Source: Plotosus lineatus (lineage: Eukaryota > Chordata > Actinopteri > Siluriformes > Plotosidae). From it: a stretch of 64,000 nucleotides of DNA. Positions 46,503-54,195 of this stretch are shown in pieces; positions within the stretch are counted from its first letter, which is position 1; each line of letters opens with the position of its first letter. A program made the translations under genes and the position numbers. The stretch is taken from NCBI GenBank assembly GCA_024760905.1, contig CM045737.1, positions 12,564,726 to 12,628,725 of the forward strand, in the 5' to 3' direction. The notes beneath the pieces were generated by a model. The model did not search any database. It was not told the origin of the DNA and saw only the letters and a program-made list of their open reading frames with translations.

Positions 46503-47345
46503 ACAGGAGGCCCTTGACCATTCGCAGTTCAGCGCTCATCTCCCCACATAGTCACGATTTGGCGACAAACCCGAAAGTAGCTGGCACATGATTCAAATTT
46601 AGCCCGTGCCTGAGAGCTTTTGTTTCTGCCTCCTGCTGATTGGTTGCAGATGATGTGTACACCTTTTTTTTTCTCCTTTGCGCACAGGCTATCAACATGA
46701 TTGCTTGAATTTTAAATTCATGTTTTTAGTGTGTTTTAATGATTATTTAAACCCTATGATGTCACTCAAATGCCCTGCGTCTTCTCTAGCTTCTCGCAAA
46801 GAGCCTAAGTGCGTTTTTTACTTTATCATTACTACATTTTACTGCATTATTATTATACTTGCCGATTAGCGGAAAAGCCGGAAGTTACTGGCACGTGATT
46901 CAAATTTAGCCATTGGCTGAGAGCTTTTATTTTTTCCCTCCTGCTGATTGGTCGCAGATGATGTGTACACTTCTTTTTTCTCCTTCGCACACATTGCTTG
47001 AATTGTGAATTCATATTTTTTAAGAGTGTTTTTAATGATTATTGAAGCCCTATGATGTCACTCAAACGCCCTGCATCTTCTCTAGCTTCTGGTAAGGAAC
47101 CGAAGCACTTTATTTATTCATAAATATTATCACAGTACAAAATTTAAAAGTTTTTATTTAATCATTACTACATTTTACCGCATTATTACTGTATTAATGA
47201 GTAAGACTGTCTATAGAATGTGTTTAAGAAGTATTTTTAGCGTATGTAATATCATACATAGGGTTTTAAAACCACGTCAATAACTCACGGATTTTCATGA
47301 TTCGCGGGAACTGACAGACCCAAACCATCGCGAAAAACAATTTTG
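46503..47345 (+). mobile_element. Tigger-like element with an internal tandem duplication
   Basis: A left-end-like 'tacaggaggcccttgacca' is followed by two about 310-bp direct repeats (about 46575-46875 and 46876-47195). Each contains a start for MMSLK(R/C)PASSLAS, which I recognise as the N-terminus of a Tigger-type transposase, then leaves the coding frame. The right side has 'actcacggattttcatgatt' and 'gcgggaactgacagacc'. The right terminal repeat is not visible. Confidence 0.5.
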
Positions 47346-48100
47346 TTTCAAGTTTCATCCTGACACTGTTCATAATCCCTTTCTAATCCTGCACATTAAA
47401 TAGTTGTGCATGCAGTATATCACTCTTTTATCATGATCGTACTGGGGGGGGGGGGGTATGATTGGCATTTTTCACCAATGTGTAGTTTGCCTTTTCAATG
47501 AGTAGCATATTTCAGCAGTGTGTTCTCCTTGAGATCTTTGTGAAAATTAATTAACGAACTAATTCATTCATAAAAATAAAATAAAAATCAGCACACCCAA
47601 AGGCTTAAGGGTGTAAAGGATCCACTTGATTTGTGTGCTTTTCTCACATACGGATCAAATAACCCCGATACATTAGGATAACCTCAATAGACCCGCATTG
47701 CTTTTTCAGTCATGAGGCTTCGATTACCATGTGTCAGTAGCCAGCCAATGGAGGACCGCAGCAAAGTCTCGCCTACTCACCTCTATTCCACGCACTATAA
47801 TTCTCACAGAGTATTGTGAAACACCACTGGCGCGCCTGCCTGCAGGCGCTGATGCAAGACAGCTGCTTGGGAAAGCTAAAACTCCGTCACAATGGCCAGC
47901 TAATTGCAACATCTTGCACCAATCGTGAGCATGAAAACCCACGGCAGTCATGCTGTAGAAACCAGCCTTTATCACAGGACGTAAACTTCAGTGGGAGTAA
48001 TGTCATGTGTTCAATTCTTCCACTATAATGTTTTCAGGAATTATACGTAACATCTACTATTTTTAAAATGGTATGCATGTGTACAGTTATTATTTGAACA
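47346..48100. other. Unassigned sequence with a GC-richer patch
   Basis: A 12-base G run at about 47444 and a relatively GC-rich 47750-47960 stretch with a minus frame (47724-47975) of no known identity. Confidence 0.3.
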
Positions 48101-48118
48101 AGACATGTATGTGATGAG

Positions 48119-48472
48119 ATAGTGGTGTAGGGCGCTGGATCGCTGATCCAAAGGTTGGGGGTTCGAGTCCCACTCTCCACAAGGTTGTCACCCTCCCCCC
48201 CCCCCAGTGCAGCTAACTGGGTTATCAAAGGCGGGCCATGTCTCTCACTGTCTATGGTGAGAGGTTCATGTAAAAGAACCATTGCTGACTTTCGTAAAGA
48301 GTAGCTGCAAAGTCATCAGCGTGTTTCTGTCCCTTGCTAAAAAGGGTTGTGACAGGAAGGGCATCCGACGTAAAAACCTCTGCCAAATCAAAAAAACGTG
48401 CAAATCAGATGATTCACTGTGGCGACTCCTGAGTAAAAGGGAAAAAGCTGAAAGGAAGACAGACAGACAGAC
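48119..48472 (+). mobile_element. SINE-2 (RTE-tailed), full length
   Basis: Flanked by the 18-bp duplication AGACATGTATGTGATGAG at 48101-48118 and 48473-48490. Head 'tagtggtgtagggcgctgga', B box GGTTCGAGTCCC, body, and RTE-like tail ('acaggaagggcatccgacgt' then 'gattcactgtggcgactcct') ending in a GACA repeat. It is the best-preserved SINE-2 in the window. Confidence 0.95.
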
Positions 48473-48518
48473 AGACATGTATGTGATGAGTTATTATTTC
48501 TGTTATTGTACATTTTAC

Positions 48519-48520
<2 letters not shown>

Positions 48521-48594
<74 letters not shown>
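48521..48594. repeat. (TG)n microsatellite
   Basis: 37 TG units shortly downstream of the SINE-2. Confidence 0.98.
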
Positions 48595-48595
<1 letters not shown>

Positions 48596-49064
48596 ATGCG
48601 TGAAGGAATTACATTGGCAATTATCTTGGATGTGGCTGGATGTTCCCACTGTTCAGGCGAGCTTGGCAGAAAATCCTTATTTTACAGAACTACTAGACCT
48701 GAAGTGGACTTCCGTGCAGTGTCTTCAGAGGACTGGAATGCACAACCCTAACTCTAACTCAGTGGTTCTTAACCTTGTTGGCGGTACTGAACCCCACCAG
48801 TTTCATATGCGTATTCACCGAACCCTTCTTTAGTCAAAAATAAAATATGATTTTTTTTTTTTTTTCAAATTCAAGACATAGGTATATGTTTTTATTGGGG
48901 CACCAAAATGAACCGTGCATTAACATCACTGTGTTCAAAGAACAAAACCAATACAATGCATGAACTCCGCCCATCACAACTACTTACATATTTATGTGAG
49001 GTGCGCATCTGAGTGCGAGCGCGCGTGCGTCTGTATGTGTGTGTATTTGTTTTATTTACATCTT

Positions 49065-49730
49065 CTTTTCCTTTCGGCTGTTCCCTTCAGGGGTTGTCAC
49101 AGCGAATCATCTGCCTCCATCTCACCCTATCCTTTGCATCGTCTTCTCTTACACCAACGACCTTCATGTCCTCCTTCACCACATCCATGAATCGTCTCTT
49201 TGGTCTTCCTCTAGGCCTTTTGCCTGGTAGTTCCAGCCTCAGCATCCTATTACCAATATACTCACTATCCCTCCTCTGTACATGTCCAAACCATCTCAAT
49301 CTAGCCTCTCTGACTTTGTCTCCAAAACGTCTTACATGTGCTGTCCCTCTGATGTGCTCATTCCTGATCCTATCCATCCTCGTTACTCCCAAAGAGAACC
49401 TCAACATTTTCATCTCCGCTACCTCCAGCTCTGCCTCCTGTCTTTTCCCCAGGGCCACTGTTTCTAAACCATACAACATTGTTGGCCTCAACACCGTCTT
49501 GTACACTTTTCCCTTCATTCTTGCCGATACCTTCCGATCACACATCACACCGGACACTTTTCTCCAACCATTCCAACCTGCCTGCACACGCTTCTTCACC
49601 TCTTTTCCACACTCTCCATTGCTCTGGATTGTTGAGCCTAAGTACTTAAAATCCTCCACCTTCCTTATCTCTGCTCCCTGTAACCTCACTGTTCCTCTTG
49701 GGTCCTTGTCATTCATGCACATGTATTCTT
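49065..49730 (-). mobile_element. RTE LINE, 5'-truncated
   Basis: Flanked by the 18-bp duplication TTGTTTTATTTACATCTT at 49047-49064 and 49731-49748. It carries the last third of the RTE protein and the 3' end ('ccctgaagggaacagccgaa' on the minus strand). Confidence 0.93.
49087..49722 (-). pseudogene. RTE reverse transcriptase C-terminal segment
   Basis: Open for 211 codons from MCMNDKDPRGTVRLQGAEIR. It includes YGLETVALGKRQEAELE, LRWFGHVQRRDSEYIGNRML and RGRPKRRFMDVVKEDM to the natural C-terminus. Truncated before the catalytic FVDD, so inactive. It has no internal stop and is closely similar to 26029-26661 of the full copy, which suggests a recent insertion. Confidence 0.9.
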
Positions 49731-50369
49731 TTGTTTTATTTACATCTTATGCATTATTTTTGAATATTTAATCGTTATTATAAGCATTTATAGTATTGAA
49801 TATGTATTTTTTGATATTATATGTACATATACATGTACGTATACGTCAGTCAGCACAGGGTTGATCCTATTTTGCAAATCATGCAGATAGGACGCTGACT
49901 AATATCACGTTCCGTTATATATGTGAATCCATGTTGTCCATATTCGTCCGACCACTTTCTTTTGTTACTCAACATAGTATGGATTAAAACATTAAGAAAG
50001 AAATCACATGACGTACCATCACAACAGTCACAATTCGACTACTGAGCACACCGAATTTCCTGCAGCACAGATTGGCCAAGCAATGTAGCGTGATCACCTG
50101 CAGCCAGTGATGGCCGAGCGGGGCGTGTCGTCATGAATATGAGTCAGGTGTGTGTCTTGACCTCCGCCGAACCCCTGAGACTGACTCACCGAACCCCTAG
50201 GGTTCGATCGAACCCAGGTTAGGAACCACTGCTCTAACTTGATGGATAGTCATTACGGATCCACAAACACTGACCCTGCCAGCTTTTTTGTTTTGTTTTG
50301 TTTTGTTAACTTGTTGCCTATCCACAGTGAATTCTGCTTTATGACTTGAAAAACAGCTCTAAAATATTG

Positions 50370-50374
50370 CACAT

Positions 50375-50405
<31 letters not shown>

Positions 50406-50562
50406 GCATAATTGGCCTTATTTTCCTTAACCTTTTCCCTATTTTTTTCTTAATTTATTTATTTATTATTTATTTTTTTTTTAATGAATTTTTTTTTTAA
50501 AAAAACCACGATGCACTGAAGCCGCAAAAACTGAAGCACGAAGTAGCGAGGGATCATTGTAC
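50370..50562 (+). mobile_element. TIR-B fragment (right end)
   Basis: Begins in a T tract (50380-50405), then 'gcataattggccttatttt' and 'acgatgcactgaagccgc', ending 'gtagcgagggatcattg' before TA. The left half is missing. Confidence 0.7.
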
Positions 50563-50817
50563 TTTGGTTTCCTCCCGCTGTCTGAAGACATGCACATTGT
50601 GCCTATTCCAGTAGCTCTAGGTGTAGATGTGAGTGTTAAATGTTGGGTGTGCTGCCCTGCGATGGACTGGTGAGCGATTCAGGGTATTCCCCACTCTTGC
50701 CCAGTGTGGGCTACAAGGCTCCAGCTTCCCTGAGCCCAAAAGTACAATGGTTTACTTTTTTTAAAATTGCTATTGCCTGTTTGAATGCACTCACATATCA
50801 ACCACAGTATCAAACTA
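50563..50817 (+). mobile_element. SINE-D or L2-like tail fragment, degraded
   Basis: Contains 'tggtttcctcccgctgtctg', 'gctgccctgcgatggactgg' and a shortened tail. Head absent. Confidence 0.5.
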
Positions 50818-51029
50818 CAGGGATCCCTCACTTTCCGCGGTTAATTGGGACCGAGATCCCCACATGACCATTGAAATCTACAAAGTAGGATTCGCGTCCA
50901 ACTCATGTATACGGACAAGTATATGTGTATATAATATCAATAAATACATATTCAATGCTATAAATGCTTATAATAACAATTAAACATTAAAAAATAACAT
51001 AAGACCTAAATAAAATATAAATACACACA

Positions 51030-51360
51030 GGCGATGGCCTCTGTCGCCCCCGGCCGATCGAAAGGGAGTCGGGTTCAGATCCCCGAACCCGGAGTGGCAG
51101 AGATAGGCACCGCGACGCGTCCAGTGCAGTGACGCAAACGGACCCGGAGACGCCGGCGGGGGCCCTGGGAAGAGTTCTCTTTTCTTTGTGAAGAGTAGGG
51201 CGCCCTGGAATGGGTTCACCCTGAGATAGGGGCCCGCGCCCTGGAAAGCGCCGCGGTTCTGGCGGCGTCCGGTGAGCTCTGGCCGGCCCTTGAAAATCCG
51301 GGGGAGAGGGTGTAAATCTCGCGCCAGGCCGTACCCATATCCGCAGCAGGTCTCCAAGGT
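51030..51360 (+). pseudogene. 28S rRNA fragment (retro-inserted)
   Basis: 331 bp starting GGCGATGGCCTC and including 'cgatcgaaagggagtcgggt', 'gagttctcttttctttgtga', 'ggcggcgtccggtgagctct' and ending 'gcagcaggtctccaaggt'. These are familiar conserved segments of vertebrate 28S rRNA. Scattered substitutions (for example AGATAGGCACC where ATGGGCGCC is usual) mark it as a pseudogene. The rest of 28S is absent. The fragment is in the same orientation as, and joined to, SINE-1 at 51361-51366. Confidence 0.93.
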
Positions 51361-51364
51361 TAAC

Positions 51365-51710
51365 GGGGGCAGTGGTGGTCTAGTGGTATAGGGCACTGGA
51401 TCGCTGATTCAAAGGTTGGGGGTTCGAGTCCCACTCTCCACAAGGTTGTCACTGTCCCTCCCCAGTGCTGCTAACTGGGTTATCAAAGGCCGGTCATGTC
51501 TCTCACTGTCTATGGTGTGAGGCATGTAAAAGAACCATTGCTGACTTTTGACAAGAGTAGGCTGCAAAGCCGTCGGCGTGTTTCTGCCCTGCGATGGCCT
51601 GGCGAGCTGTCCAGGGTGTACTCTGCCCTCGCCCGAAGTTGGCTGGGATGGGCGCCAGCCTCCCCGCGACCCTAATTAGGATTAAGCGGTTACAGACAAT
51701 GAACTGAACT
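51365..51710 (+). mobile_element. SINE-1 part of the 28S-SINE chimera
   Basis: Complete SINE-1: head 'gggcagtggtggtctagtgg', B box GGTTCGAGTCCC, body, L2-like tail ending GAACTGAACT. The duplication TAAATACACACA is found at 51018-51029, before the 28S part, and at 51710-51721, after the SINE tail. No duplication lies between 28S and SINE. Confidence 0.93.
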
Positions 51711-52034
51711 AAATACACACACATACAGATGGTATTGCATGAGAAGAAGATGACACACATACATACACGTGCGCGCAAATGCGTGTGCACACACATATGC
51801 AACAATGTAAGTAGTTTTGATGGGAGATTTTAGGTTGTTTTTTTGTTTTGTGTTGGTTTAGTGTGTTTTGCATAATTGACCTTGTTTTTCTGACATTGTC
51901 CTTAACTTTTTCCCCATTCTTCATTAATTTCCTTATTTTTTAATTTGATGAATATTTATTTTTTTTTTTTTTTAAAAACCACGATGAACTGAAGCCGCAT
52001 GAATTGAACCGCAAAGTAGCGAGAGATCCCTGTA

Positions 52035-53185
52035 CTCTTATTTTACACCCATCATTCGATACCATAACTTCATGAACATTTCTTTTCTCATACTGGCAAT
52101 ATATTTTCCTTTCTGTCAAGCATAATGCAACCCCTCCAGAAAATGTGCAGTGAACTGATTTCTCCACCCCAATATTTCACTTTTTCACATCATTCTCTTT
52201 CCCATACTGTTCCCTATAGTGTACCTCTTCCTCTGTTTTCCATTTCAAAGTTATGACTCTTCTGAGTTGCGTGTCTATAAGTTGTCAGCTGTCCTTTAAA
52301 TGAATTCGAGCTGAGGGTCCAGGTATGTGCCCTGATGCTCACATAGCTCACCTGAGCTTTTAGGACCCTCTTCTGTGTATTTAGGAACCATGCTCCCAGA
52401 GCTCAACAAACCTAACCCTGCTGTACTAATGGATATAGCAGAGGAATTTTTTAAACTGAAAGCTCAATGGACAGCTATAGTATCAGTGTCCAAAGCTCAG
52501 GGGGCCTTCCTATTGCGCTCGTGCATTTTTGTTAGGTTGAAAAAGGTCTTAAGCCCTTTAGTTGGAGTTTAAACCACCATCATGGCAGGTCAGCAGGCTA
52601 TTTCAAGGTGATTCCCCAACCCAGGGAACATGAGATTGGGTTTCTCTCATAGCGGGCCTGGATCTCAGTGCAGAGTCTGGAGCTTTAGGGGAGAATCTGC
52701 AGCCAATAACAATACCATGGTCAAGTATTGTAATTACTGCTACTTTTGGCTAAGCTCACCAAGATTGCAATATATCATTGTGATGTGTAGTATTGTGAAG
52801 GCATCTCAACATGTTTGGCTCATGAAGTTAATGTTAACTTGAAAAATAGTCTATGTTGATATTTGCATTTTTTTCTTTCTTTTTTTTTTTTTTTACATCT
52901 TCACTCAAGAATTGTTGTTTTAAGTTTCATTATAAGTGAAACACAACATTCTAGCAGTGATATATAATCCGTTTGATTAATTTTGATGTTGGACTTTTCT
53001 GGCTGTAACCAAACAAAATGAAGACCAAAGAATACAAGAATGATATAAATGCCACACAAATCGACATTACGAACGTTATCAATTAAAGAGCATACGTGCC
53101 AACTAGTCCAGTTTTACCGTAATGATTACGGTTTCATTATCCCATTCTGGGTTATGGTTGTATGAATAAATTTTTTTTTCATAAA
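52035..53185. other. Unassigned, low-repeat stretch
   Basis: No recognised element or gene in about 1.15 kb. The 65-codon frame 52375-52572 and 70-codon frame 52630-52842 have no known motif. A T tract lies near 52880. Confidence 0.35.
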
Positions 53186-53198
53186 AACATAAAAATCA

Positions 53199-53454
53199 CC
53201 CCCAGTGCAGCTAACTGGGTTATCAAAGGCCGGCCATGTCTCTCACTGTCTATGGTGTGAGGCATGTAAAAGAACCATTGCTGACTTTCGACAAGAGTAG
53301 GCTGCAAAGCCGTCAGCGTGTTTCTGCCCTGCAATGGCCTAGCGAGCTGTCCAGGGTGTACTCTGCCCTCGCCCGAAGTTGGCTGGGATGGGCACCGGCC
53401 TCCCCGCGACCCAAACTAGGATTAAGCGGGTATAGAAAATGAACTGATGAACTG
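53199..53454 (+). mobile_element. SINE-1, headless, with exact target duplication
   Basis: Flanked by AACATAAAAATCA at 53186-53198 and 53455-53467. Starts at CCCCCAGTGCAGCTAAC, so the tRNA-like head was never inserted here. The tail ends in GAACTGATGAACTG. Confidence 0.93.
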
Positions 53455-53467
53455 AACATAAAAATCA

Positions 53468-54081
53468 ATCTAAAATTCAAAATAGTAGCGAAAAAGAACC
53501 GCAAAACAAATGAATGAGATCGCCGAGAACCGTATTTAAATTTAGAAGGAAAGCGGCAGTGCATGCTGCTAATGTAACTTCCAGTGGGTGAATTGTGCAT
53601 GAGCGAGAGGTCATCCTTTGTTTTACATTGGAATCGTGAAGGAATTCGATGGGTCAGCTTTGTGTCGATACGTTTCCATAATGGAATCTGCCAGAGAAAA
53701 TTCCAAAAATCACAGTATGAAACCTAAATTAAATTCATTATATGTATTTACAGTGTTTTCAGGGCATGGTGATATTGCCAGCTTTCAATTTCTGTATTTG
53801 TTTCAATTGTTTATTTTCAAACAATAGATTTAAAATTAAAAGTTGATTGTGGTTTTTGAAAATTCGTATGCATGTTATATTTGCTGAGGAAAATGGTCAG
53901 GAAAAATGTGAACAATTTTTGCACAGGTTTAGCCAAAGTTCTGAAAGGATATGGACCAGAAAGTTTGTCCTTGATCTTTTCCATCAGCATTTCTGCTTTC
54001 ACAGTTTGAGGAAAATGGAAACATGATTGTTAAAGAAAGTGGAGGTTCTTCATCACATTCTAACTTTATTTAATACAAATA
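53468..54081. other. Unassigned sequence
   Basis: Nothing recognised. Confidence 0.35.
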
Positions 54082-54195
54082 CAGACGCTCCCCGGCTTAC
54101 ATTTTAGTGAGATTCTGGACGGTCGAACGTAAGACGATAAAAAACAGAAGTTGTTACTGTATGTTCCAGTGACGTATGACGTTCATACTGTATTA
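54082..54195 (+). mobile_element. Possible Tigger-like left end interrupted by LINE
   Basis: 'CAGACGCTCCCCGGCTTAC' after TA and 'gtcgaacgtaagacgat' resemble terminal sequence of another Tigger-like family. The part beyond the LINE would continue at 56607 ('acatccataaataccatgac'). The opposite terminal repeat is not seen. Confidence 0.35.

Larger units (their letters stand above)
48960..49870 (-). mobile_element. TIR-B sequence inside hAT, split by RTE
   Basis: Shares 'atcacaactacttacatat', 'gaggtgcgcatctgagtg' and, after the RTE, 'taagcatttatagtattgaa' with other TIR-B copies. Its outer terminal repeats are not clear, so it may be a partial copy carried by the hAT element. Confidence 0.6.
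48760..50231 (+). mobile_element. hAT element containing nested TIR-B and RTE
   Basis: Left end CAGTGGTTCTTAACC, right end GGTTAGGAACCACTG, with the perfect octamer CTCTAACT at 48752-48759 and 50232-50239. Inside are TIR-B sequence (about 48960-49870) and an RTE fragment (49065-49730). No hAT transposase is visible, so the element is non-autonomous. Confidence 0.9.
50818..52032 (+). mobile_element. TIR-B element carrying a 28S-SINE insertion
   Basis: Left end CAGGGATCCCTCAC after TA (50816-50817), right end 'tagcgagagatccctg' before TA (52033-52034). The block 51030-51710 interrupts it. Removing that block and one target copy restores the contiguous family sequence. Confidence 0.88.

Noticed and set aside
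47724..47975. 83-codon minus frame in a GC-richer patch
   Set aside because: No recognisable motif, no splice or promoter context, and an overlapping plus-strand frame. The evidence is insufficient for a gene.
51030..51360. Functional rRNA gene or an R2-type rDNA insertion context
   Set aside because: Only 331 bp of 28S is present, with many substitutions. It is joined to a SINE within one target duplication, and no other rDNA lies nearby.
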